DNA of 49,420 bases from Clostridia bacterium (GTDB lineage: Bacteria; Bacillota; Clostridia; Oscillospirales; CAG-272), in NCBI GenBank assembly GCA_017935065.1, contig JAGBIF010000015.1:1-49420 (forward strand), written 5' to 3'. This document shows, in pieces, positions 1 through 8,220 of this stretch. Position 1 is the first letter of the stretch. Every line of letters begins with the position of its first letter. The translations under genes were made by a program, and so were the position numbers. The notes under the pieces were generated by a model that worked only from the letters and a program-made list of their open reading frames with translations, did no database searches and was not told the DNA's origin.

Positions 1-105
1 GAAAAGTTGGAAGAATACATACATTACTACAACAACGAAAGAATTTCTCTAAAACTAAAAGGAATGAGCCCAGTGCAATACCGAGCTCATTCGCAAACAA
101 CTTAA
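1..105 (+). CDS. IS3-family transposase, C-terminal fragment (cut by window edge)
   Basis: Frame 1 is open from the first base to a TAA at 103-105 and encodes 34 residues. They include YYNNERIS and KGMSPVQYR, the typical C-terminal end of the DDE integrase (OrfB) of IS3/IS150-type transposases. The catalytic core would lie left of the window. Only the tail is visible, so intactness of the full gene cannot be judged. Confidence 0.85.
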   Translation, partial: EKLEEYIHYYNNERISLKLKGMSPVQYRAHSQTT

Positions 106-141
106 TATTTAATTTTTGTCTAAACTTTTGGGTTCACTTCA
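1..141 (+). mobile_element. Right end of an IS3/IS150-type insertion sequence
   Basis: The transposase stop at 105 is followed at about 113-141 by a T-rich stretch ending in GTCTAAACTTTTGGGTTCA. This resembles the terminal inverted repeat of IS150-group elements. The element boundary is therefore probably near 141, about 36 bases beyond the stop codon of the oppositely oriented SGNH lipoprotein gene. The left end and the target duplication are outside the window. Confidence 0.7.
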
Positions 142-177
142 ACGAATCCTTCTATTCTTGCTCTTGTCTTTTGATAA

Positions 178-2247
178 TTAATAAGTAATTCCGAGTGTCG
201 CGAGGCGTGATGCGTAGCCCTGCTGATCGGCAGCCTTTGTGCATACCTCAAGATCATACATCTGCGCTGCAATGCAGAGTGCGCCTATACTAAGGTGAGT
301 CGGAGTCATATTCCTTATTGTTGCCTTAAGCACACCGTCAATATAAAGATATGCCTCATTGTCGGTGACTGCCAGGGTAAAGCTCATCGTTATAGGAAGA
401 TTTTTTGTAACCCACTTTGAGCTTGCGCTGTCATAGCTTGCATAGGTGAAATCGAGGTTCCCCGTATCGGTCTCGCTGAAGTAGTCTCCTCCCTCGGCAT
501 AGCCCACTCCCAACACGCCATCTGAGTTCTTATCCCAAAGAAGAAATCTGTCACTTGAGCTTCCGAACTGAAGCTGGAGATGCGGATTGCTTTGCGTTAT
601 TGCCGTAAGCTTGATATTTCCCGAAAGAACATAATCCCCCTTGAGCTCCTTGCCGCCGTAATATACATTACCGAGGGCGCCGATGTTTCCGCCCTGCGGC
701 TGATGCTCAATATAAATTTCCTTGCCTATATCATCAAATTCGGATGCATCTCTTGCCGCCTTCAGGGCGTTTGTGAAGTTAGTATAATACTCAAGCTTTA
801 CATGCGCGCCATCGCGGTAATAGGAGGTGTTTACCGTCTGAGTTGAAGAATTATATGCGTAAGATGGGGTGTCAATATAAGTAAGCCAATCGTTTTCATC
901 GGCGTGCCGCTTCATCACCTCGTTTGTGGCGATAGCCTTTTCATAGGTTGCGGCGGTATCCGATTTTCTTGGCTCAATGCCGAAATAGTATATTTTAACC
1001 CCGGGGATTTCCTCGCGGTACTTATTGAACAGTGTCATAAGACGCGGGGGAAGAGTCGAGGAATCAAGACCCCTGAAATGTACGTCGTTAAAGCCGATAT
1101 GCACGCATATCTCGGAGGGCGCCATAGGAATTACAAGCCTTTCCGAGACAAGCTCCCACTCCTCAATGCCCGACGAGCAAAGACCGAGCTGGTAGGTCTT
1201 ATCGTCGAATCCGTACGCGCTGTTCGTATAGAAATCACTGAAGAACTCGGCATCAAAATAAGAGTCACCGATAAACAGCGTGCCGCCGCGCTTGCCGTTT
1301 TTGACAACGCTCTCTTCATATGTCAGTACGTTAGGCTCAACGTTTACCGTATCACCCTTGATATAAGAGGATACCTTTACCGTAAAGGTCTTTTCAAAAT
1401 GCGTAGCCCTTGCGGTTACGGTTGCCGTTTCGTAGGTGCCGAGAGCATAAAGCCCCTTGGCTGATATCCTGCCGTTTTCAATAGTTACGTTGTTCAGATT
1501 GCAGGTATAAGTAACATCAGAGGCGTAGAGAGGATTGGTAAAGGTGACTGTAATAGGCTTACCGCTATAGTTTGTGTAAATAGCCTCAGGCGCGTTAATT
1601 ATCATGTCACCCTTGCCCACTGCAGGCACCGTTACGGTGAAGGTAAGCTTGAAATCCTCGGCAAGCGCGGTAATGACGGCAGAGCTTCCCGCGGTTTTGG
1701 GTATAACGGTATAATTCGTAATCGCTATTCCCGCGCCGCTTGAGGTATAGGTAAGAGTGTACTGCTTTGCGTCTCTTGTAATTTTCTGTGGCAGACTGTA
1801 GGTTGTGCCCATAGGTACAGAAATTGCGGAGGCGCTAAGCGTTACAGCGCCCGACGGCGGGACGGTGCCTCCGGTGTTATCATCTGTTGTAGCAGCAAGG
1901 GTTTTTACCTTGAAGCTTGCGCTGAAGCCCTCTGCCTCGGCGCTGACAGCAACGGTCTTGTCAGCAGATAAAGCGGTAAGCACGCAGGTCTGTGATATAT
2001 CAATGAAGCTGCCCGTAAAGGAATAGGTGAGCTTCAGCTCCTTATCATTAAGCACAACGCTTGAAGGAAGCTCGTATTCCGCACCGACCTTAAGGCTTAT
2101 ATCGCCGAGCAGTAGGGAAAGGGATGACTTTTCCTGCGTGTCGGGCTTTTCATCAGGTCCATCACTTTCATCATTTCCGCTGTCACAACCCGCAAGCGTT
2201 GCCAGCATAAGAGCCAGTACAATTAAAAAATACAGAAGCTTTTTCAT
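178..2247 (-). CDS. Secreted lipoprotein with Ig-like repeats and an SGNH/GDSL hydrolase domain
   Basis: 689 residues. The N-terminus is a lipoprotein signal with lipobox LAGC (Cys21), then an acidic linker. About residues 40-295 form three similar beta-rich segments of bacterial Ig-like type. Residues about 318-500 are an SGNH hydrolase: block I GDS with Ser329, block III GFND with Asn387, and block V DGAH with Asp479 and His482. The last ~170 residues are beta-rich and look like a concanavalin/LamG-type binding domain. The protein is expected on the outer face of the membrane, acting as a carbohydrate esterase or similar hydrolase; the substrate is not readable. The start is supported by GGAAGG just upstream and a promoter at 2283-2311. 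It is probably transcribed alone, because a hairpin separates it from the upstream operon. Confidence 0.85.
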   Translation of the reverse strand: MKKLLYFLIVLALMLATLAGCDSGNDESDGPDEKPDTQEKSSLSLLLGDISLKVGAEYELPSSVVLNDKELKLTYSFTGSFIDISQTCVLTALSADKTVAVSAEAEGFSASFKVKTLAATTDDNTGGTVPPSGAVTLSASAISVPMGTTYSLPQKITRDAKQYTLTYTSSGAGIAITNYTVIPKTAGSSAVITALAEDFKLTFTVTVPAVGKGDMIINAPEAIYTNYSGKPITVTFTNPLYASDVTYTCNLNNVTIENGRISAKGLYALGTYETATVTARATHFEKTFTVKVSSYIKGDTVNVEPNVLTYEESVVKNGKRGGTLFIGDSYFDAEFFSDFYTNSAYGFDDKTYQLGLCSSGIEEWELVSERLVIPMAPSEICVHIGFNDVHFRGLDSSTLPPRLMTLFNKYREEIPGVKIYYFGIEPRKSDTAATYEKAIATNEVMKRHADENDWLTYIDTPSYAYNSSTQTVNTSYYRDGAHVKLEYYTNFTNALKAARDASEFDDIGKEIYIEHQPQGGNIGALGNVYYGGKELKGDYVLSGNIKLTAITQSNPHLQLQFGSSSDRFLLWDKNSDGVLGVGYAEGGDYFSETDTGNLDFTYASYDSASSKWVTKNLPITMSFTLAVTDNEAYLYIDGVLKATIRNMTPTHLSIGALCIAAQMYDLEVCTKAADQQGYASRLATLGITY

Positions 2248-2282
2248 TATGGCCTTCCTTTATGAAGTAAAATATTACCTCT

Positions 2283-2311
2283 ATTATAGCACAAATAAAT
2301 TAAAGAGTAAA
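2283..2311 (-). promoter_or_regulatory. Sigma-A-like promoter of the SGNH lipoprotein gene
   Basis: Read on the minus strand: -35 TTTACT (2306-2311), 17-base spacer, -10 TATAAT (2283-2288), then a leader of about 30 bases to the start codon. The -10 is a perfect consensus and the -35 matches at four of six positions. Confidence 0.65.
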
Positions 2312-2395
2312 GTCAGCTTGAATATTTAATAATATTTTACAGCTGTATATAAAAACCTTTTTAAAAAATCCCTCTGTCACCGTCCGAAATCAAGA

Positions 2396-2428
2396 GGGCG
2401 GCAGCGCCACATAACGCGCTACCGCCCG
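2396..2428 (-). terminator. GC-rich hairpin ending the VTC/DUF4956/lipoprotein operon
   Basis: Stem GGGCGG-AGCGC pairs with GCGCT-CCGCCC across a short loop, a few bases past the stop codon at 2433. On the minus strand it is followed by a moderately T-rich stretch rather than a clean T run, so it is a probable, not certain, intrinsic terminator. Confidence 0.6.
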
Positions 2429-2432
2429 AATA

Positions 2433-4604
2433 TTATTCCCACTTAACACCCGAGACATTCAGCGAAGCGCTTGCAGTCTGTGCAGTTGAAATGCTTGCGG
2501 TGCTGCTTCCGAGATAGATTATTACCGAGGACATAGTTTTTGGTATTTTAACCGTCACCGCCCCCGATACGGTAAGATATTTGTCCGCGGTAAGCGAAAG
2601 CGAGACTTCCTTACCGACGCTTGAGAAATTAGAGCAGTTTTTTGCTTCGCTCGTCATAGCACCCGTAGGCATTACCGCAAGCACTCTGCCGCCTGTGAAG
2701 CTATATCCGCCGTCTGAATCAATGGCCGAGTTTCCGCCCGAGGTGGAAATTACGACGACATCGCATCCCGAAAAGACTATTGCGCCCTTTGAGGTGGTGC
2801 TGTTTGAGTCTATTCCGTCACCGCCAGAAAAGATATAAAGCTCACCGCCCGAAAGAGTGATACCCGCACCGCTCGTCTTCGTACTGTTTATTCCGTCATC
2901 CGAGCTTGTGATTCCGACTGTTCCGCCGCTTATAATTACAGTTACACCCTCAAGCCCCTCATAGCTGTTCTGTACCGTAACCTCGCCGTCAGAGATGGTG
3001 AGCGTGCCGTCTGCGTGAATTCCGTCATCATTGCTGTATAGCGTAACGCATCCGCCCGATACCGTCACATCACCCGTGGGTGCGACACCGTTTTCATGAG
3101 TAAGCTCGGCATTCGCGTGTATCGCGTCATCGTATGCCTTTACAGTAACCCTGCCCGCGAGGATGCTTATTGAGTTTGCTGCCTTTATACCCTTTGTGGA
3201 ATAAGTACCCTTATCACTGTTTCCCTCTTGCATACCGCCGCCACCAGGACCGCCGCCCATCGATGAGCTTTTTGATGTCCAGCTTGCTGAATAGCTTGAG
3301 CCTCGCTGAGAAATAGCAATCGTATCGTATGCCACACTTGGCGTTAAATAGTCGGTTTTGTAAAGATAAGTTGTCTCCTGCTCGGTAGCAGTGCCGCTTT
3401 CGTGGACTATGACTTTGATTTTAGAATAAGAGCTGTCCTTTGAAAATTTGTAATAATAGTAGGTGCTTCTGCCAGAGCTTACCTGACTGTCAAAGGTTGG
3501 TGTCAGCCACTTGAAATCGGTGTCCGAATTATATAGCTTGACCGAGTATATATAGCTGCTCTTTGACGAGCGGATGTAGTAGACCTCGTCCTGTGTGACT
3601 GTAACCTCTTCTGAATAATTTGAGTATTTGTCGGTAAATACCGAAAGGCTTACGTCATCGCCGTTTATTACCGCATCGTATGCCGCGTCAATTCCGTCAC
3701 AGGCGGAATATACCGTATGAGTGCCGCCGAGTATTTCGACGGTGCCTCTTTGCTTTCCACTCGTCGCAATATTACTGTTCGTTGTTTTTATTCCGTCACC
3801 TGCCGTAGCAATAAGGGTTGTCACACCGCTCTCTATGCTCACCGAATCGTTGCCCTTCAGCGCGTTGTCCTTGCATTTGACATTAAGAGTCAGATTTTTG
3901 ACCTGAAGATCGTCCTTTGTGTGTATTCCGTTGTTGTTATCCGAAACCAACGAGAGCGCGCCCTTGCCGCATATCTCAAGATCCACAAGCGAATATATCG
4001 CTGCAGAGTACAGTGTTTCATCGGCAGTGTCTATTGCCGCACGCTTATCATAAATAAAATTCTCACTGCCGTTCTTTGCCGTAATTGATATTTCATTTCC
4101 CGAAAGCACGGTGATAGGGTTTATATTCTCGGATACCATAGAGAAGCCGCAAAGCTCAATATCAAGCTTGAAGTCACCTATTACATCTACCACGATATTG
4201 CCCCGAAGCGTACCGCTTACCGAATAAACCGAGTCCTCGTCAAGCTCGGTGAAGGTGAGTGTGCTTCCCTCAAATTTATAAGCACCTGCGGTGCCTGACA
4301 CCAGGCTTACCTTAAAATCAGTGCTGTCACCCTCAAAATAGCCATCGTATATACCGCTGTTTTCGAGAGCCTCACCGTAGCCCGACTCAAAATCACCGAG
4401 GTCGCTTTCGCCCTGTCCGTTCGTAGGCGGCGAGGATGGCATCTGCCCAGGCTCCCGAGGCACTGTGCCTATTGGCTTATTGGGAACAAACGGTGGGGTG
4501 CCGCCATCCGTATCACCGCCCGGTGTGTCAGCCGCCTGCATACACGAGGCAAGGGAGGAAATTATAAGAAGAATTAAAACAAATAATGATAAAAATTTTT
4601 TCAT
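2433..4604 (-). CDS. Carbohydrate-binding domain lipoprotein (Cthe_2159-like)
   Basis: 723 residues. A signal peptide with lipobox LASC is followed by a Pro/Gly/Thr-rich linker (about 21-75). The rest is built of short beta-helix-type repeats with recurrent GGDGIDSN, SDDGI and KAANSISI-like steps, as in the Cthe_2159 carbohydrate-binding family, where Asp-rich turns bind calcium. A Gly-rich insert (GGGPGGGG) lies near residue 450. By family knowledge it is a cell-surface polysaccharide binder, with pectin-like ligands known for the founding member; no lyase residues can be assigned here. It is the third gene of an operon with the DUF4956 and VTC genes, 10 bases after the DUF4956 stop. Its AGGAGG ribosome binding site sits in the loop of the small inverted repeat CTGTA...TACAG. 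Confidence 0.85.
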   Translation of the reverse strand: MKKFLSLFVLILLIISSLASCMQAADTPGGDTDGGTPPFVPNKPIGTVPREPGQMPSSPPTNGQGESDLGDFESGYGEALENSGIYDGYFEGDSTDFKVSLVSGTAGAYKFEGSTLTFTELDEDSVYSVSGTLRGNIVVDVIGDFKLDIELCGFSMVSENINPITVLSGNEISITAKNGSENFIYDKRAAIDTADETLYSAAIYSLVDLEICGKGALSLVSDNNNGIHTKDDLQVKNLTLNVKCKDNALKGNDSVSIESGVTTLIATAGDGIKTTNSNIATSGKQRGTVEILGGTHTVYSACDGIDAAYDAVINGDDVSLSVFTDKYSNYSEEVTVTQDEVYYIRSSKSSYIYSVKLYNSDTDFKWLTPTFDSQVSSGRSTYYYYKFSKDSSYSKIKVIVHESGTATEQETTYLYKTDYLTPSVAYDTIAISQRGSSYSASWTSKSSSMGGGPGGGGMQEGNSDKGTYSTKGIKAANSISILAGRVTVKAYDDAIHANAELTHENGVAPTGDVTVSGGCVTLYSNDDGIHADGTLTISDGEVTVQNSYEGLEGVTVIISGGTVGITSSDDGINSTKTSGAGITLSGGELYIFSGGDGIDSNSTTSKGAIVFSGCDVVVISTSGGNSAIDSDGGYSFTGGRVLAVMPTGAMTSEAKNCSNFSSVGKEVSLSLTADKYLTVSGAVTVKIPKTMSSVIIYLGSSTASISTAQTASASLNVSGVKWE

Positions 4605-4614
4605 CTGTACCTCC

Positions 4615-5304
4615 TTACAGCTCGCTTGCGGTATTGTCTCTTAAAGATACCGAGACCTCAAGATTGCCGTTCCTCTCTCTTATTTTGTCTATAAATTCCT
4701 TTTCCTCGCAGGGCTTTAGGAATGAGACGTTGTATGTAAGCTTGAAAAGACTTCCCATATTTGAGGTCTTGACACCGACAAGCTCATAACGGTCGGTGTA
4801 CGCCTTAAGTATTTCCTCAAAAGCGCCCTGATAGTCAAGGTCCTCAGGAACTGTTATTCTTACGGTTTTGTGCCTTGTAGAGCCGCCGAGCGATGTGCCT
4901 ATCTGGCTATATGCAAGAAACACTGCGCCAAGTACTATCGCAAACAGAAAGGCATATGCAATATAGCCCATTCCCGTAATAAGCCCTGCGCCCATTGCTA
5001 AAAACAGCATCCCGATATCTCGGGCACTTCCGGGCACCGAGCGAAACCTGACAAGACTGAACGCGCCCGCGACGGCAACACCCGCACCGACGTTGCCGTT
5101 TACCATCATAATCACAACGCACACCACGGCAGGCAGCGTTGCAAGCGTAATAACAAAGCTTTTCGTATATCGCTGGCGGAATATGTAGCAAAAGGCAAGT
5201 ATAATGCCTATAATCAGCGATGCCGAAACGCACAAAAGAAAGTCAGACACCTCTATTACAGATGCCGTCTCGCTGTCAAAAAGACCTTTAAAAATGTTTT
5301 CCAT
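4615..5304 (-). CDS. DUF4956 membrane protein
   Basis: 229 residues. Four hydrophobic segments occupy roughly residues 22-45, 50-70, 75-95 and 97-132. The conserved core FSLVRFRSVPGSARDIG lies between the second and third pair, followed by a soluble C-terminal domain of about 95 residues. This is the layout of DUF4956 proteins, which repeatedly sit beside VTC-domain polyphosphate polymerases in Bacillota. The biochemical role is unknown; the gene order suggests a membrane partner of the VTC protein. The start has GAGG seven bases upstream. The gene lies 48 bases after the VTC gene stop and 10 bases before the carbohydrate-binding lipoprotein. Confidence 0.85.
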   Translation of the reverse strand: MENIFKGLFDSETASVIEVSDFLLCVSASLIIGIILAFCYIFRQRYTKSFVITLATLPAVVCVVIMMVNGNVGAGVAVAGAFSLVRFRSVPGSARDIGMLFLAMGAGLITGMGYIAYAFLFAIVLGAVFLAYSQIGTSLGGSTRHKTVRITVPEDLDYQGAFEEILKAYTDRYELVGVKTSNMGSLFKLTYNVSFLKPCEEKEFIDKIRERNGNLEVSVSLRDNTASEL

Positions 5305-5352
5305 ATTTTTGTCCTCATTGGTTTTTATAATTTTTATCGCACTTGCGACTGG

Positions 5353-6066
5353 TTATATATTGACTGTCACGGGGGATCTTCCGCATATCTGCTTAAGATA
5401 GGCTACCCCGTATTTTGAAAAAGAGGTCTTGAAAATTTTCTCTCGCGAAAGCAGGTGTGTCAGCCACAGCGGTATGCCCTCGTTGCACTTAAGCTCAAGA
5501 AGAACAAGTCCCCCGTCAAGCACGCTCTCACCCGCGTCAGTGCCGTCAAGCGACACATCGTGAAATCTCGCCCTGATATTCTCATCAAGCGTCAGGCGGA
5601 AATCACCGCCGTCTCTCATACAGTACGCCTCGCGCTCGTAGGATAGGTAGGCCCTGGGCGCAAGCTCCTCGTAAAAGTGCATAAAATAATCAATTTCTCT
5701 TGCTATTTGCGTGTCCCTTGGCGGTGCGCCGCCTGCGGTCGTCCAGCACAGCGCATCGGGATAAGGCATAGCCTCGCGCCGCTTGTAAACTATACCCTTG
5801 TATTTTTTCTTAAGCTCAACATATACAGTTTCCGACGGGCTAAAGTCACCGTAGGCGCGAATTCGCATTTTTTCCTTATATATCGGTTTTTCAAGCGAGC
5901 GCCGTATAAGCCTGAAGCTCGGTGTATCAAAATATATATTGCGTATAAGCGAATGTCCGTAACTATCGAGGCGCATTCTGTCTCTTATGGCATTGAGTAT
6001 AACAGCTCTCTGATGTCGGGTTATGAGATATTTGCTCTCGGTACGCATAAAAAATCCATTATTCAT
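5353..6066 (-). CDS. VTC-domain protein (polyphosphate polymerase-like)
   Basis: About 237 residues forming one VTC domain of the tunnel (triphosphate-tunnel-metalloenzyme) fold. Visible features are RTESKYLI near the N-terminus, IRNIYFDTP, a basic run KEKMRIRAYG, the EXK-type strand VYVELKKKYKG, and VLLELKCNEG near the end. In yeast this domain makes polyphosphate from ATP; bacterial homologues are usually annotated by similarity only. The start is taken at ATG 6066; a TTG directly before it (6069) is an alternative, and both share the upstream AAAGGATGG. It is the first gene of a three-gene operon and divergent from uvrB. Confidence 0.83.
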   Translation of the reverse strand: MNNGFFMRTESKYLITRHQRAVILNAIRDRMRLDSYGHSLIRNIYFDTPSFRLIRRSLEKPIYKEKMRIRAYGDFSPSETVYVELKKKYKGIVYKRREAMPYPDALCWTTAGGAPPRDTQIAREIDYFMHFYEELAPRAYLSYEREAYCMRDGGDFRLTLDENIRARFHDVSLDGTDAGESVLDGGLVLLELKCNEGIPLWLTHLLSREKIFKTSFSKYGVAYLKQICGRSPVTVNI

Positions 6067-6144
6067 CAAGGTACCATCCTTTCTGTCGCTTTTTAAAACA
6101 ATAAACCGAGTACCGATTTTATTGCAGGCTTTTTTTAAAAAATC

Positions 6145-6173
6145 TTTACTTTATAAAATATTTGTAGTATAAT
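6145..6173 (+). promoter_or_regulatory. Sigma-A-like promoter of the uvrB operon
   Basis: -35 TTTACT (6145-6150), 17-base spacer, -10 TATAAT (6168-6173), giving a leader of roughly 35 bases before the uvrB start. No recognisable LexA-type operator is visible next to it. Confidence 0.7.
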
Positions 6174-6215
6174 AATATAAGATAATATATGAACGGAAGT
6201 TAAGGAGGGGCTTAT

Positions 6216-8186
6216 ATGGAGCGCGCTGATTTTAAGCTTGTAAGTGAATATGTGCCGACAGGCGATCAGCCGCGCGCTATTGACGGTCTTGTGGCAGGCC
6301 TTGAGGCGGGGGAGCGTGCGCAGACGCTCATCGGTGTCACAGGCTCGGGTAAGACCTTCACTATGGCAAACGTTATTGCGAAAAGCGGGCGCCCCGCGCT
6401 AATTTTAGCGCACAACAAGACGCTTGCCGCGCAGCTTTGCACCGAGCTTCGCGCCTTCTTCCCCGAAAACGCGGTGGAGTATTTCGTGTCCTACTACGAT
6501 TACTATCAGCCCGAGGCGTATATCCCTGGCAAGGATGTTTACATTGAAAAGGATGCGATGGTAAACGAGGAAATAGATATGCTTCGCCATAGCGCTACCT
6601 CGGCGCTTTTTGAGCGCCGCGATGTCATAATCGTAGCATCGGTATCCTGTATATACTCGCTCGGTGACCCCGAGGAATACCAGAAGCTTCTCGTCTCAAT
6701 ACGCCCAGGTATGCAGATGGAGCGTGATGAGCTTTTGCGCCGTCTCGTTTCTATCAATTATGAGCGCAACGATATGAATTTCATAAGAAATAAATTCCGC
6801 GTACGCGGAGATGTGGTTGAGATTTATCCCGCCTCGGCAAGGGAATATGCGATAAGAGTTGAGTTTTTCGGTGATGAAATTGACCGTATACAGAAGATAA
6901 ATGTGCTGACGGGCGATGTTATTGAAACGCTCTCTTATGTGCCGATATTCCCCGCGACACACTATGCGGTGACCGATGAGCGCCGTGAGAAGGCGCTTGC
7001 CGAGATTGAGCGCGAGATGGCTGAGCGGGTGGAATACTTCACCTCGCAGGGAAAGCTTATCGAGGCGCAGAGAATAGAGGAGAGAACCCGCTACGATATA
7101 GAGATGCTTCGAGAGGTCGGCTTCTGCTCAGGTGTTGAAAATTACTCGCGCGTGCTCTCGGGCAGACCCGCGGGCTCAACGCCCTACACACTGCTTGACT
7201 ATCTGCCGTCGGATACGGTTATATTCATAGACGAGTCTCACGTTACCCTACCGCAGGTAAGGGGTATGAGTGGCGGTGATTTCGCGAGAAAGAAAAATCT
7301 TGTGGACTTCGGCTACAGGCTTCCGTCCGCGTACGATAACCGTCCTCTTTTCTTTGATGAGTTTATGGGCAAGGTAGGACAGATGATTTTCGTCAGCGCA
7401 ACCCCTGGCCCCTTTGAGAAGGAGGAAAGCTCGTCGGTGCAGGAGCAGCTCATAAGGCCCACAGGACTTGTCGATCCTTATATTGAGGTAAGACCTGTGG
7501 CAGGGCAGATAGATGACCTTATCGGTGAGATACGAAGTACGACCGAGCGCGGCGAGAAGGTGCTCGTCACGACCCTCACCACCAAAATGGCAGAGCATCT
7601 TACCGAATACCTTGCGACAAACGCTATTAAGGTCAAGTACATTCACCACGAGGTACAGACTATTGAGCGTATGCAGATAATAAGAGACCTCAGGCTCGGT
7701 GAGTTTGATGTGCTTGTCGGAATTAACCTTCTTCGTGAGGGACTTGATATACCCGAGGTGTCGCTCGTCGCGATACTCGATGCGGATAAGGAGGGCTTCC
7801 TTCGCAGTGAGACCTCGCTTATACAGACGGTAGGAAGGGCCGCAAGAAACGTCAACGGTCACGTAATAATGTATGCCGACAGTATGACGAGATCAATGAG
7901 CGGTGCCATTAGCGAGACTAACCGCCGCCGTAAAATACAGACCGAGTATAACGAGGCAAACGGCATCACACCGCAGAGCATCAAAAAGCGCGTTATGGAG
8001 GTCATTGAGATAGGTAAGAAGGAAGAGAAGTCCACCGATTACGAGCGTAAGAAGCTATCCCGTCTTGAGCGTCAGAAGCTCATTGAAGAGCTTACCGCCG
8101 AGATGAAGGAGGCATCGCGTATGCTTGAATTTGAGAAGGCGATCTATCTTCGCGACAGAATACGCGACCTCAAAACCACAAAATAA
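6216..8186 (+). CDS. uvrB: Excinuclease ABC subunit B
   Basis: 656 residues, close to the usual family length. It is the damage-verification helicase of nucleotide excision repair and works with UvrA and UvrC in the cytoplasm. Visible motifs are Walker A GVTGSGKT near residue 40, the beta-hairpin region [12 protein letters not shown] that threads DNA, helicase motif II DESH near 340, the QTVGRAARN motif VI in the C-terminal helicase lobe, and a UvrC-binding UVR domain at the last ~35 residues ([21 protein letters not shown]). The start ATG follows AAGGAGG at good spacing. It is the first gene of the operon, with uvrA 34 bases downstream. Confidence 0.98.
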   Translation: MERADFKLVSEYVPTGDQPRAIDGLVAGLEAGERAQTLIGVTGSGKTFTMANVIAKSGRPALILAHNKTLAAQLCTELRAFFPENAVEYFVSYYDYYQPEAYIPGKDVYIEKDAMVNEEIDMLRHSATSALFERRDVIIVASVSCIYSLGDPEEYQKLLVSIRPGMQMERDELLRRLVSINYERNDMNFIRNKFRVRGDVVEIYPASAREYAIRVEFFGDEIDRIQKINVLTGDVIETLSYVPIFPATHYAVTDERREKALAEIEREMAERVEYFTSQGKLIEAQRIEERTRYDIEMLREVGFCSGVENYSRVLSGRPAGSTPYTLLDYLPSDTVIFIDESHVTLPQVRGMSGGDFARKKNLVDFGYRLPSAYDNRPLFFDEFMGKVGQMIFVSATPGPFEKEESSSVQEQLIRPTGLVDPYIEVRPVAGQIDDLIGEIRSTTERGEKVLVTTLTTKMAEHLTEYLATNAIKVKYIHHEVQTIERMQIIRDLRLGEFDVLVGINLLREGLDIPEVSLVAILDADKEGFLRSETSLIQTVGRAARNVNGHVIMYADSMTRSMSGAISETNRRRKIQTEYNEANGITPQSIKKRVMEVIEIGKKEEKSTDYERKKLSRLERQKLIEELTAEMKEASRMLEFEKAIYLRDRIRDLKTTK

Positions 8187-8220
8187 TATAATCACGGAAA
8201 ATATAGGAAAAAGATAAAAA

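Noticed and set aside
904..1464. 186-codon plus-strand frame opposite the SGNH lipoprotein
   Set aside because: Antisense to the conserved GDS and GFND blocks of the real gene; no family features of its own.
7248..7862. 204-codon minus-strand frame inside uvrB
   Set aside because: Antisense shadow of conserved helicase motifs; composition reflects codon bias of uvrB.
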